From assembly GCA_964621445.1 (NCBI GenBank), contig CAZUNO010000018.1:1-58565 (forward strand): DNA of 58,565 nucleotides, written 5' to 3'. Shown piece after piece: positions 35,392 through 46,287 of this stretch. A program made the position numbers and the translations under genes. Positions within the stretch are counted from its first letter, which is position 1. The number at the start of each line of letters is the position of its first letter. The stretch comes from CAZUNO01 sp964621445 [NCBI: Candidatus Hadarchaeota archaeon] (GTDB lineage: Archaea > CAYQAE01 > CAYVLA01). The notes under the pieces are model-generated. The model was not told where the DNA came from. It saw only the letters and a program-made list of their open reading frames with translations, and ran no database searches.

Positions 35392-37353
35392 ATGAAATAT
35401 CCATCTCATGGAAATGAAGATCGGAAAACCCTCAGGCTGCCTCCAGATGTCCACCTCGGGTCCGTGAACCCTCCGAATATGGTAGTAGGCTCGGTGGGAA
35501 CCTGGGAGATGACCCTTCGATTATCAAGTCGCTTGAAAGGCGATGAGATTGTTCTGTGGTTGGGGGGCCATAGGTGGGTAAAGACCGATCTCCTGGCGCA
35601 AAACCAGGACCCCCGAGCCCCCAATTATGTTTCCGCAAGTATAGCAGGCGGTCTCCAACTTAAACCAGCTCCAAGAGACCCACCGAAAAAAATCCATGAA
35701 CTCATGCGGGTTCCATTTAGGATACCTAAGAAGGGAATACCTTCCGGTTCTACCATTCGTATTTTGGTTGGAGATCGATCTCAAGGCAGCCCGGGCTTTA
35801 CAGGTCCGGTATTTCGATGTGGAAACGTATTTCTGCCCCTTACTGCCCGGCCAAAGCCCGAGACACTTGGTAAAAAAGAATTCAACTGGATCGGTGCATT
35901 TCAGTTGGATTTCTTGGGAGGAACCATCGACAACCTAAAGGTCCTTGCTCCCTCCCAGGTCGCCTGCCAGGAACCTTTCTCGGTGACCGTTCGGCCCCAG
36001 GACAGGTATGGAAATATATCCGAGCATTCACCCGGGGGCCTTGATATTTCCATCGAGGGAAGAAAAATTCACAGAGAATCTCAACCTGCCTTGAATCCCG
36101 CGGGCGCAATTGAGATTGGAGATCTAAGTTTCAAGAAGGAGGGTATAAAAAGAATTGAGGTCCAGGATACTGACGGCCGAAGGGCGATAAGCAATCCAAT
36201 TAGGGTCGGGAAATCCGATAATTGCCTTTTCTGGGGATTGATCCACGAACATACCGAAATTTCCGATGGAATGGGATCTCTGGGTTCCTGCTATAGAAAT
36301 CTGAGGTACGGGTCGAGGCTCGACTTCGGTGCTAGCTCCGACCACGATCACGTCTATGAAACAAGCGACGAGATGTGGGGGATGACGAAGAAAGCGGCCG
36401 CAAAATACCATGACCCCGGTTCTTTCGTTACCCTTCTGGGATACGAATGGGCCAAATGGCGAAAGAATGGAGACGGGGATAGAAACGTTTACTACCCTGG
36501 AGATGACGGCGAGATGTTTAGGTCCGAAACCGGACAATTCGATACCCCAAACAAGCTCTTCCAGGCCCTAGAAGGACAGGAATGCCTAATCATCCCCCAT
36601 CACACGGCCTATGAAGGCAATTTCTGTGACTGGTCTCATCATGATCCCCAGAAGGAGAGGTTGGTGGAGATATACTCCGTCTGGGGCAGCTCCGAAATGA
36701 GCGCCGAGAGGGGAAATCCACTCCCTATCAGGAACCCAAGGGCCTATAACCCCAAATGGATCAAGGTTTCTGGAGAGCGCCCCTCCCTGGGAGAACAGCC
36801 GGTGGGCTTTGTTCAGAACGCTCTGGCCCAGGGATGGAGGGTCGGATTTACCGGAGGGGGAGATATGCACAAAAGCCACCCCGGACATGACGTAAGGAAG
36901 GGATTCCCGCCTTACGATTATAAACCCGGAATAACCGGAGTTTGTGCACCCGAAAAGACACGCAAGGCGATATATACGGGTCTAAAATCCCGCTGTTGTT
37001 ATGCCACGACCGGTGCCAGAATCATTTTGCAGATGGACCTGAATGGTTCACCCATGGGTTCGGAGTTACTGGCTGGGGAGTGTGCACCCAGGGAGATCAA
37101 TCTGGAAGTTCATGGCACTAGTGAAATAGCCAAGGTGGAGCTCATTCGTAATAATCAGGTGATCCGAAGGGAACGGCGGCTGGCAATGGATTTCAAGGCA
37201 AACTGGGTCGATGATGAGGACTTCATGGACGTCTCCCTTCCCGCCAACAGATGGTCCAAAAGACCCTTTATTTTCTACTATGTTAGGCTGCAACAGGAGG
37301 ACTCGGAGATGGCCTGGAGCAGCCCCGTGTGGGTACAGAAAGATGGTGAGTGA
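35392..37353 (+). CDS. PHP-type metallohydrolase (CehA/McbA or DUF3604-like)
   Basis: 653 residues, no signal peptide. The first 290 residues are beta-rich, with no family I can name. The catalytic PHP domain then begins at GLIHEHTEISDGMG (His-x-His metal motif), with SSDHDHVYE, LIIPHHTAYEGNF and GFTGGGDMHKSHPGHD supplying the remaining ligands. Unlike the homolog at 21089-23179, all the canonical motifs are present. PHP domains hydrolyse phosphoesters or related bonds; the substrate is unknown. It lies 32 nt after the URO-D gene and overlaps the creatininase start by 4 nt (GTGA), so it belongs firmly to this operon. Confidence 0.8.
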   Translation: MKYPSHGNEDRKTLRLPPDVHLGSVNPPNMVVGSVGTWEMTLRLSSRLKGDEIVLWLGGHRWVKTDLLAQNQDPRAPNYVSASIAGGLQLKPAPRDPPKKIHELMRVPFRIPKKGIPSGSTIRILVGDRSQGSPGFTGPVFRCGNVFLPLTARPKPETLGKKEFNWIGAFQLDFLGGTIDNLKVLAPSQVACQEPFSVTVRPQDRYGNISEHSPGGLDISIEGRKIHRESQPALNPAGAIEIGDLSFKKEGIKRIEVQDTDGRRAISNPIRVGKSDNCLFWGLIHEHTEISDGMGSLGSCYRNLRYGSRLDFGASSDHDHVYETSDEMWGMTKKAAAKYHDPGSFVTLLGYEWAKWRKNGDGDRNVYYPGDDGEMFRSETGQFDTPNKLFQALEGQECLIIPHHTAYEGNFCDWSHHDPQKERLVEIYSVWGSSEMSAERGNPLPIRNPRAYNPKWIKVSGERPSLGEQPVGFVQNALAQGWRVGFTGGGDMHKSHPGHDVRKGFPPYDYKPGITGVCAPEKTRKAIYTGLKSRCCYATTGARIILQMDLNGSPMGSELLAGECAPREINLEVHGTSEIAKVELIRNNQVIRRERRLAMDFKANWVDDEDFMDVSLPANRWSKRPFIFYYVRLQQEDSEMAWSSPVWVQKDGE

Positions 37354-38123
37354 AAGACTTGAAAGTTAGATACGAGCTTATGACCCCCTCCGAGATAAGG
37401 AAGGCGAGGGAGAGATATCCCGTTGCATACCTGCCCCTGGGAACCCTTGAATGGCACGGTGAGCACCTGCCCGTGGGAAATGACGCGCTCAAGGCCCATG
37501 CACTCTGCTGCAGAATGGCCCAGGAAATCGGTGGTCTATCCATGCCCCCGATTTATTGGGGCGATAATCGGGAGGAAATCGCGGAGGTTGTCTTTGATCC
37601 CCAGCACTTCGATCATCTGGAAAGGGATCACACGGCTGAAATGATGGAGGCATATGATCTTTCCAAGGAGAATTTCCTTCGGGAAGCAGCTCGTTCGAGA
37701 GAAAAGGGAGGCTGGAAGCTTTTCAAGGCCATCCTGACCCATTCCCTCCACCAAATAGAAAACCTGGGATTTGAAGTTGTGGTAACCGTTTCCGGTCATT
37801 ATCCCCTAAATGGTTCGGCCAAGGAGGTGGCCGAGCATTATGACGGGGAATCGAGGATACTGCCCATCATGGGCTATGATCTAGTTGAGGACCTGGGGTA
37901 TAAAGGAGACCACGCCGCAAAATGGGAGACCTCCCTGCTATTGAGCCTCAGACCGGAACTCGTCGACCTTCAGAAACTTCGGGAAACCGGTCGCCTGACC
38001 GGAGTAATGGGCGAGGACCCCCGCGAGGCGTCGGCTAATTATGGAATAGTCGCCATTAACGAGATGATCGATGCGGCTAGAAGAAAGATCGGAACACTCC
38101 TAGGGCAAGCCCAAGGGAAATGA
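37350..38123 (+). CDS. Creatininase-family amidohydrolase
   Basis: 257 residues. The family hallmark is seen in VAYLPLGTLEWHGEHLPVGNDALKA (metal ligands Glu, His, Asp), with further ligands in VVTVSGHYPLNG. The late KWETSLLLSLRPELVDL segment closes the active site. Members act as creatinine, formamide or peptide hydrolases; MftE of mycofactocin is a relative, but no mftA/mftC-like genes are present. GTG start overlaps the stop of the preceding gene. Cytosolic. Confidence 0.87.
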   Translation: MKDLKVRYELMTPSEIRKARERYPVAYLPLGTLEWHGEHLPVGNDALKAHALCCRMAQEIGGLSMPPIYWGDNREEIAEVVFDPQHFDHLERDHTAEMMEAYDLSKENFLREAARSREKGGWKLFKAILTHSLHQIENLGFEVVVTVSGHYPLNGSAKEVAEHYDGESRILPIMGYDLVEDLGYKGDHAAKWETSLLLSLRPELVDLQKLRETGRLTGVMGEDPREASANYGIVAINEMIDAARRKIGTLLGQAQGK

Positions 38124-38193
38124 TATTTTCCCTTAATACGGAGAACTCCATCCCAGCAGGCATCTTTTTGAACCCGGAGCCGAAGGGACTTGC

Positions 38194-38679
38194 ATGGACA
38201 CCTTCGATTGCATAGTTGGAAGGAGATCGATCCGGTCCTTTACCCGGGAAGAGATACCTAAAGGGTGCATTAGGAAGATCCTGGAAGCTGCCCGCTGGGC
38301 CCCCAGCGCCAATAACAGGCAACCATGGCAGTTTATTATCATAAGGGATCCCGGCACCCTTTCACAGATAGCTTCCCATGCCCGATACGGACGTTTTATC
38401 TCCGATGCAGCGGCTGCAGTAGCGGTGGTGACTGATCCATCGACCAAGTGGCACCAGATCGATGGTTCTACTGCCGTTCAGAATATGGCCCTGGAGGCCT
38501 GGGATCTCGGAATAGGAACATGTTGGATCGGAAGCCTGGAACGCGACCAGGTGAAGGACATCTTGAACATACCGGGTGACCTGCACCTGCTAACCGTCCT
38601 CCCCTTCGGGTATCCCGCTTCGGCGGGGTCTTCCAGCAGGAGAAAACTGGACTCAATGATTCACGAGGAGAAATGGTAG
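38194..38679 (+). CDS. Nitroreductase-family FMN oxidoreductase
   Basis: 161 residues, short for the family but complete. DCIVGRRSIRSFTREEIP forms the FMN-binding start. AARWAPSANNRQPWQFIII is the flavin/phosphate loop, and IDGSTAVQNMALEAWDLGIGTCWIG is the dimer/flavin segment. LPFGYPASAGSSSRRKLDSMI closes the protein. NAD(P)H-dependent reductase of unknown substrate. It lies 70 nt downstream of the creatininase gene and probably ends the URO-D operon. It is unlike the SagB-type protein at 7699-8439, so the two are not recent duplicates. Confidence 0.88.
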   Translation: MDTFDCIVGRRSIRSFTREEIPKGCIRKILEAARWAPSANNRQPWQFIIIRDPGTLSQIASHARYGRFISDAAAAVAVVTDPSTKWHQIDGSTAVQNMALEAWDLGIGTCWIGSLERDQVKDILNIPGDLHLLTVLPFGYPASAGSSSRRKLDSMIHEEKW

Positions 38680-38688
38680 ACCGTTAAC

Positions 38689-39486
38689 CTAATACGGATT
38701 GGGACACTTTGCCACAAAAATCTTCATAGGAAGAATGACGATCATAAGCATGGCTAGAATCGACACGCTTTCGCTCACCTCGCATTCGGTAACAATTATC
38801 TCATCAACCCGTGCCTCGTGACGTGAGCCTCCACCCACCCTGATATATAGCGAGTTGATTGAAGAGGGCCGGGTACTTATCATATCGATTTCCCCCAGCA
38901 AGTTGTCCCATTGATAGACTGAAGTCTCCCCCGCAGCTAAATCGACATCTGCCCGGAAGGGAATCCAGGCATCCTGAGGGTAGTATTCGTTGAAGGGAAT
39001 CACCGTTTGGTTCTCCCGTGTCCCCAGCTCCACCAAGGGAATTCTCGAGCGGTACGATCTCAAACCAAGCGAAAAGGCCACGGAATCACTGTCACCGGCA
39101 CATGGATCCTTCTCCCTCAATCTGACCTTGAACCCTATCGATATGAGGGAGGAATTCAACGTTACATTCCTCTCCACTAGAGCCCTGTTGTTGCAGAAAC
39201 TCTCCAATTTTAAGTATCTGTTATTTCGCTGAAAGTTTTCCCCGACCCATAAAGAATCCAAGCCATATCCCGGGGACAGAACTACTCAATCCAGGGACCA
39301 ATTGGCCGCACTGATATAGGGTTGGTAATCCTCAATCCTCTTTGAAAACCAAACTCAGGTTTCCTTCACAGGAACTAGAACTCGAGTCGCTATAGGCCAG
39401 ATGTGAAAAGATGGTAACCGCCGCAAAGACGGAGGAAAGAAGGATCAGAAATAGGGCTGATCTCACGTGGCTTCGGAGTACTTCCA
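38689..39486 (-). pseudogene. Broken surface protein: signal peptide, beta domain and C-terminal anchor
   Basis: From the ATG at 39486 the frame encodes a signal peptide (hydrophobic RSALFLILLSSVFAAVTIF) and a Ser-rich, Cys-containing mature start, then stops at TGA near 39331 after LVFKED. A one-base shift just before that stop opens a second frame (RIEDYQPYISAANWSLD), which meets another TGA near 39291 and then continues uninterrupted from about 39288 to 38689. That part is a beta-rich domain ending in a membrane helix (SILAMLMIVILPMKIFV). One frameshift plus one stop thus separate an exported N-terminus from its body. A CTTTATTG box about 40 nt upstream marks the former promoter. Ancestral function unknown. 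Confidence 0.6.
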
Positions 39487-39633
39487 TGAATCATCTTAGG
39501 CAGAGCGATCAATAAAGCTTCTCGGCTCAGGAAAAGAACTCCTTCTATATCCTTTCCATAATGCAAGAAATTTCATACCTCAAATATGAACAACCAAGTG
39601 ATCCACATGCCGGCCACTCAGAACACTTCGAAG

Positions 39634-41418
39634 TCAGCTTCCATAACGGGAGGCACACATGTCCACGAAAAGTGCCGATGACCAGAAGAAGTCGCTTATA
39701 ACCGGTATTCCATCCTCCGGCCATTTACGGACTCTTCCTTTCCGCTTAAGGTCCTGAGGAGCCCTCTCGCCAAATGGGTCATAGAACTCGTAAAGCGAAG
39801 ACCTGAGCCGCCTCCATCTACTTATCTCCGCCAGGGTGCGGTCACGAAGCCTATTGGCAACCTCCCTGTATCCCATTCTATTAAGACCTTCAGTAATTAG
39901 GTAATTGTAATTAATCCAGGTCGGTCCCCGCCACATATCAAGCTCGAAGCTATCCTCCGAAAGGGCGACCGAAGGTATGGGAAAGGAAGGCCAGAACTCG
40001 GACTCATTTGTTAGGTGATCCCCAACCAGAATGGTGGCCTTTCTGGTATCTGCGGTTCCCGAGAAAAGAGGTAGAAAGCCATCCACTGTCTTAATCTTAA
40101 TCCAGGACCCGTCCTTTCTTCGGTCATAATAGAACCCCTCCACATCATTCCACAACCTTTCATTTATCCTGTGGCTGACCTGGCCGGCAACGCGTAACCA
40201 TTTCTCTGCCTCATTCTTTTTTCCCAGTTCCCTTGCCATCAAGGCTAGGCTCTCGCATTCCCTTACCACGAAACAATTGAGGTCGACGGCATCGAAATCT
40301 GGACCATCATCAAATCGAGGACTATTATCCATGCCACTGTCGGCCCCATCGAACTGCCACTGAAGAAGACCAGTTCCCAACCTGTCCATATTCGAAAAGT
40401 CCCAGGCCAGATACGCCTGTAAGGGACCGTAAATTTCCTGCAGAAAAGCCTCGGACGGTTCCATTTTGTGTATCTTCATTGAAGCCCAGGCCAGAATCGG
40501 GGGCTGTGTCATGTTGGAATCATATTCAGGATCTGGAGCCATGGTGTGGGGAATGAATCCATCGTTTCTCTGCTTACTTAGAGCAGCCATTATACAATCT
40601 CTGGCTAACTGCACATCAAGATACATTGCACCAATGGAATTAAACGCCTCATCCCACAGCCACATGTGTCTATGTGGCCACCTATCAGGAGGCGACCATC
40701 TGTATTCGATTTCTCCGCAGGGGGTTTCGATATTGGCCTTCATTATGGCACAGGCCTTAACGTAGGTCTCCCGGATACCCCTTTCGGCCTCCTCCGGTGG
40801 CTCCAAATTTTTGTAGAAACCAAGATATTTTGATGCCAGATCATGGATATCATTGCTGCGGCTCCTGGCCCATTGGTCGGCCAGATCACCCCAGCATCCG
40901 ATCATGAACTCGTCCCTGCCATCCTCGGGATCCATTACCAACGCTTTCCACTCCCCCTTGTCCATTGCTTCTCCCTCGTATACTATGCCTGGACCACTTC
41001 CCGTGATTTCAGAGGACGGGTAGATAGCACCATCGGTCAGGAGAACTGGATTGCATCCCTCAGCCTGGGACCGGCCTAAAACTACTTTTCTATCCATCCA
41101 GGCCATCAGGTACCTTACACTGCTCCCATTATCCAGGGCAAAACTTACATCGATAACATCGGGCCCTACAACTTGGGGCTCGGCGTTCACCGCTTTGAAC
41201 TTCTCGATACCACTGCCGGTCCTGGCTGCAAAGATCATGCGGAAATTACCCGACTGGTCTTCGCGAGTATGAAATATTATGCCTGGAGGGTCAAACAGGG
41301 TTTGCCCGACAAACGGCTCAAACCAGCTAGTCTCTCCATCCAACCCCGAAAAGGCAAATGTCTGCGTTTGATGCCATATCCTCGGAAGATGTAGCTTTTC
41401 CCATTCCTGATCTCTCAT
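39634..41418 (-). CDS. GH63-like (alpha/alpha)6 glycosidase (MGH1-like)
   Basis: 594 residues, no signal peptide. An N-terminal beta-rich region (about 1-200) precedes an (alpha/alpha)6 barrel. GH63/GH37-type motifs are visible: RHMWLWDEAFNSIGAMY, MDNSPRFDDGPDFDAVDLN, a WLRVAGQVSHRINERLWND segment and ELDMWRGPTWINYNYLI. Relatives include mannosylglycerate/glucosylglycerate hydrolases and processing alpha-glucosidases, so a compatible-solute or alpha-glucan substrate is possible. A TATA-like GATTTTAAAGG at 41442-41452 lies 24-34 nt before the ATG. Divergent from the small membrane protein at 41514. Confidence 0.83.
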   Translation of the reverse strand: MRDQEWEKLHLPRIWHQTQTFAFSGLDGETSWFEPFVGQTLFDPPGIIFHTREDQSGNFRMIFAARTGSGIEKFKAVNAEPQVVGPDVIDVSFALDNGSSVRYLMAWMDRKVVLGRSQAEGCNPVLLTDGAIYPSSEITGSGPGIVYEGEAMDKGEWKALVMDPEDGRDEFMIGCWGDLADQWARSRSNDIHDLASKYLGFYKNLEPPEEAERGIRETYVKACAIMKANIETPCGEIEYRWSPPDRWPHRHMWLWDEAFNSIGAMYLDVQLARDCIMAALSKQRNDGFIPHTMAPDPEYDSNMTQPPILAWASMKIHKMEPSEAFLQEIYGPLQAYLAWDFSNMDRLGTGLLQWQFDGADSGMDNSPRFDDGPDFDAVDLNCFVVRECESLALMARELGKKNEAEKWLRVAGQVSHRINERLWNDVEGFYYDRRKDGSWIKIKTVDGFLPLFSGTADTRKATILVGDHLTNESEFWPSFPIPSVALSEDSFELDMWRGPTWINYNYLITEGLNRMGYREVANRLRDRTLAEISRWRRLRSSLYEFYDPFGERAPQDLKRKGRVRKWPEDGIPVISDFFWSSALFVDMCASRYGS

Positions 41419-41441
41419 AGAGCCCTCTCAAAGCATTACAT

Positions 41442-41452
41442 CCTTTAAAATC
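41442..41452 (-). promoter_or_regulatory. TATA box of the GH63-like gene
   Basis: GATTTTAAAGG on the minus strand, 24-34 nt before the ATG at 41418, fits leaderless transcription. Confidence 0.45.
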
Positions 41453-41470
41453 ACCCCCTGGTGGCGACGG

Positions 41471-41480
41471 TATAAAAAAG
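41471..41480 (+). promoter_or_regulatory. TATA box of the small membrane protein gene
   Basis: TATAAAAAAG lies 34-43 nt before the ATG at 41514; a second A-rich CATAAAAAGG follows at 41482-41491. Confidence 0.5.
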
Positions 41481-41513
41481 ACATAAAAAGGAGCTTAAAG
41501 TCCTCTAAGATCG

Positions 41514-41894
41514 ATGTTCAATTCCCCGGGATTCTTGGCCGGCTTGTTTGGCGCTGCATCGCTAATAGGGTTTTTCGTCTCCCTTCTCATGGTAGCATTC
41601 GTTCTTTACATCGCTGGACGGATAGTCGTCGGCAGTAGAGCTACCTTTGGAAAGGCCTTTACGATAGCCTTCCTGGGCGTGATTATTGGATTCCTGATCT
41701 CCGCCATTGTCCCGTTTTTGGGATGGCTTCTGGCCTTCCTGGTTTGGCTTTACCTAATAAAGACCTACTTCCGCACCGGCTGGTTCGCCGCATTCGGAAT
41801 AGCGATAGTTGCAGTTATCGTGACGGTTGTAATCGGCATAATTGCCTCCATTATATTTGGAGTAGGTCTTTTGGGTATAGGAGCCATACTCTAA
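41514..41894 (+). CDS. Small four-helix membrane protein
   Basis: 126 residues, almost entirely hydrophobic, with about four membrane helices and short basic loops (VGSRATFGKAF, IKTYFRTGWF). The Gly-rich last helix ends LLGIGAIL. Similar short proteins are common in archaea and uncharacterised. It sits between two divergent TATA boxes upstream and ligA 89 nt downstream; co-transcription with ligA is possible but nothing links them functionally. Confidence 0.7.
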   Translation: MFNSPGFLAGLFGAASLIGFFVSLLMVAFVLYIAGRIVVGSRATFGKAFTIAFLGVIIGFLISAIVPFLGWLLAFLVWLYLIKTYFRTGWFAAFGIAIVAVIVTVVIGIIASIIFGVGLLGIGAIL

Positions 41895-41980
41895 ACTTGG
41901 GCTCTGCCTCCAAAATGACCACCCATCGCAACCCTCCCTCCGGCGGGAAGTATTGAAGAATCACCGCTTCCCCTGTTTAG

Positions 41981-43990
<2,010 letters not shown>

Positions 43991-44006
43991 GTCCCAAAAA
44001 CCCTAA

Positions 44007-44771
44007 TCAGGGCGAGGAAAGCTCCTCCCAAAGGGCCCTATAATATTTCATTACTCTGACTGGATCGGAGCTTCCGGGTATCTCCGCCAGGCACCAGCCA
44101 TCAAAGTCGATGCCCCTAAGCAGAGTGAATAATTCCTTCCACGGGTAGTCCAGGAAAAGATCTCTCATGTGAATCTGGGTTATCCAGTCCTGCACCCGAT
44201 GGAAATTGGCGGCTACGGAACCATCGATAACATCGCTGTCATTCGAATTCCAGCATACCTTGACATTATCATGATCGGCTACCTCCATTATTCTCTGGAT
44301 GTTCTTGGGGTCCTTGGTGCCCTGGCCGTGAACCTCAAGACGGATCTCGATGTCATAATCCTGTGCATACTCACCGCACTCGCGAAGCGAATTTCCGATC
44401 TGTTCGAGAGTTTTTCCCTTCTCGACTCCCTTATCAACCTGTAGTCCGTTCGGCCGAACCTTGATTTCCTCGGCTCCAATATCACGGGCAAGTACGGCAT
44501 ATTCCTTGGTTCCCTCGATATTTTTCCGAAGTTCGTCCTCGTCCAGCGAATGGTACTCAAATGCGGTGCCTATCCCCACCAGCTCGACATCAGAGGATTC
44601 GAATTTATCCTTGACTTCCTCTCTCTCCTTCTTTGAGAGATCGGACTCAACTCCGTGGGCATGAGTGGTTCTGAGTTCGACGCCCTGGAAGCCAGTTTCC
44701 TCGCATTTCTCAATTATTGTGTCCAAGTCCCATTCCTTCGCCATGTTATAGGTTACAAGACCCAGCTTCAT
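44007..44771 (-). CDS. Sugar-phosphate isomerase/epimerase-like TIM-barrel protein, copy 1
   Basis: 254 residues from the ATG at 44771, which begins directly at the first barrel strand (KLGLVTYNMAKEWDLD). Xylose-isomerase-like (AP-endonuclease 2 superfamily) hallmarks: GFQGVELRTTHAHG, EIRLEVHGQGTKDP with a metal-ligand Glu, VKVCWNSNDSD, ITQIHMRDL and WCLAEIPGSSDP with a second Glu. Family members interconvert keto-sugars or rare sugars, but inosose dehydratases share the fold. It is divergent from the URO-D gene at 44846. Confidence 0.83.
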   Translation of the reverse strand: MKLGLVTYNMAKEWDLDTIIEKCEETGFQGVELRTTHAHGVESDLSKKEREEVKDKFESSDVELVGIGTAFEYHSLDEDELRKNIEGTKEYAVLARDIGAEEIKVRPNGLQVDKGVEKGKTLEQIGNSLRECGEYAQDYDIEIRLEVHGQGTKDPKNIQRIMEVADHDNVKVCWNSNDSDVIDGSVAANFHRVQDWITQIHMRDLFLDYPWKELFTLLRGIDFDGWCLAEIPGSSDPVRVMKYYRALWEELSSP

Positions 44772-44845
44772 GGATAACACCGTCCATTATGACGGGGGAT
44801 GTGTTTAAAATGTGTCGATGGTTTACTATACCGGGAATTATTTTG

Positions 44846-46024
44846 ATGACTCCATGGGAGAGGGTGATCAGGGAATTGTCCCAACAGGAACCCGATCGGA
44901 TTCCCTGGGGAGGGGAAACCGTTTCCTGGCCGACCGCAGACCTCATACTGGGCAGGAAGTCATTGACCGGCATGGGGGGACGTCAGAGAATCCGTGACCT
45001 CCAGGCAAGAGGGAAAGGAGCCCTAGTCGCCGATAAACTCAGCAAGGATACCTACGAATTGGCACGGAAACTAAGGATGGACCTTGTTCCGGTACACATC
45101 CCTCCTCCTGAAGATGCGGGAAGGGATTTACGTGTTATCTCGGAAAATGAATGGACCTACGGAGAGGACATGGTTACCACCGTTGATGGAAACCTTCTCG
45201 AAGTAGAGGTTGACGGGAAAACCGGGGATAGAAAAAAGCATGGGATGAATGACCTTAAGAATCTAGTTGAGGGAAGGGAAATCTCCAGTGGTGAATTGAA
45301 ATCGCAGTCGACTGAGGCGATTAGCAGGGCATTACCACTGATCAATGACCTAAAGAAGAAACTCGAGGTCGCCATACTGTTCCCCGTATGGAATTGTTTT
45401 CTCACCCATCCTGACTGGCTGCCCACATTCCTCAAGGCTTTTCACCTGCAGCCCGATCTCGTCATGCGTTTCGAGAAGGCCCAATCCAAGCGGGCCATCG
45501 AAATGGGAAAGGCAGCAATTGATTCTGGATGCGATGTAATTGGGATTGGGGGAGATCTGGCGTATAGAAAGGGCCCCCTGATATCGCCCTGCAACTATAG
45601 GAAATTCATTCTCCCTTCCATGAAACGACAATCAAGGATATTTCGCAAGAAGGGAGCATATTCTATGATCGCCTCGGATGGGAACCTCATGCCCATAGCT
45701 GAGGATTACTTCATTAACTCCGGTGTAGATGCAGCACGCGAGATCGAACCGGGTCCCATGAACCGTGGGGAGGTAAAGGACAAATTTGGACAGAAGATAT
45801 GTTTCAACGGAAATGTTGACTGCGGAAGAACTCTGAGCTTACTCTCCAAAACGGAGGTTGAAAAGGAGACCAGGCAATGCATTCGAATATGGTCTCCAGG
45901 TGGCGGCCACATCATGAGTTCAAGCAATAGTATAAATCCTAATGTGAAGCCCGAGAATTTCCTTGTCATGTGGAAGTCCATATTCAAATATGGGCGTCAT
46001 GGAAAGCGGGCGGAGAGGGCATAA
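44846..46024 (+). CDS. URO-D-fold protein, copy 3
   Basis: 392 residues from the ATG at 44846 (MTPWERVIRELSQQEPDRIPW), the family-typical beginning; the open frame upstream to 44717 is non-homologous. A TTTAAAAT box about 40-47 nt upstream is a likely promoter. Conserved blocks: CDVIGIGGDLAYRKGPLISPCNYRKF and ICFNGNVDCGRTLSLLSK. At the usual zinc-ligand site it reads MIASDGNL, with no His or Cys, although a Cys occurs at the second site. It is therefore a divergent member, probably not a classical zinc-thiolate methyltransferase. Divergent partner: the TIM-barrel gene at 44007-44771. Confidence 0.8.
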   Translation: MTPWERVIRELSQQEPDRIPWGGETVSWPTADLILGRKSLTGMGGRQRIRDLQARGKGALVADKLSKDTYELARKLRMDLVPVHIPPPEDAGRDLRVISENEWTYGEDMVTTVDGNLLEVEVDGKTGDRKKHGMNDLKNLVEGREISSGELKSQSTEAISRALPLINDLKKKLEVAILFPVWNCFLTHPDWLPTFLKAFHLQPDLVMRFEKAQSKRAIEMGKAAIDSGCDVIGIGGDLAYRKGPLISPCNYRKFILPSMKRQSRIFRKKGAYSMIASDGNLMPIAEDYFINSGVDAAREIEPGPMNRGEVKDKFGQKICFNGNVDCGRTLSLLSKTEVEKETRQCIRIWSPGGGHIMSSSNSINPNVKPENFLVMWKSIFKYGRHGKRAERA

Positions 46025-46113
46025 GCCAGGGAAATTACCTATTTATTTACTCATTAATGGTATATTTTGCTCTAAATTTTGAAATATTCGCTAATTATTA
46101 CTGACTACTTGAA

Positions 46114-46125
46114 AATAATTTATTA
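46114..46125 (+). promoter_or_regulatory. TATA box of the 44-residue membrane protein
   Basis: AATAATTTATTA lies 24-35 nt before the ATG at 46149. Confidence 0.5.
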
Positions 46126-46148
46126 GGAAGTATACCGATTGTAATACC

Positions 46149-46283
46149 ATGGGTGCGGTAAGACGGGCTGTTTTAGGATTCCTCTATTTTCTCGCAGTAT
46201 TGGTAGTTGGCTTTATTATGACCAAGGCCAGAGGGATCGTTTATCGCCGCCCGAACTCCCTTAGTAGTCAGCTTCGCACCTAG
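46149..46283 (+). CDS. Single-helix small membrane protein, unrecognised
   Basis: 44 residues: MGAVRR, then a hydrophobic helix (about residues 8-25, LGFLYFLAVLVVGFIM) and a basic, Ser-rich tail. It has a good TATA box at leaderless spacing and clean start and stop codons, so it is more than a chance frame. Convergent with the CDF gene, whose end is 5 nt away. Function unknown. Confidence 0.5.
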   Translation: MGAVRRAVLGFLYFLAVLVVGFIMTKARGIVYRRPNSLSSQLRT

Positions 46284-46287
46284 AATT

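Noticed and set aside
37350-38123. Mycofactocin locus suggested by a creatininase-family (MftE-like) gene
   Set aside because: No mftA precursor, radical SAM mftC or other mft genes are present; the neighbours point to a different pathway.
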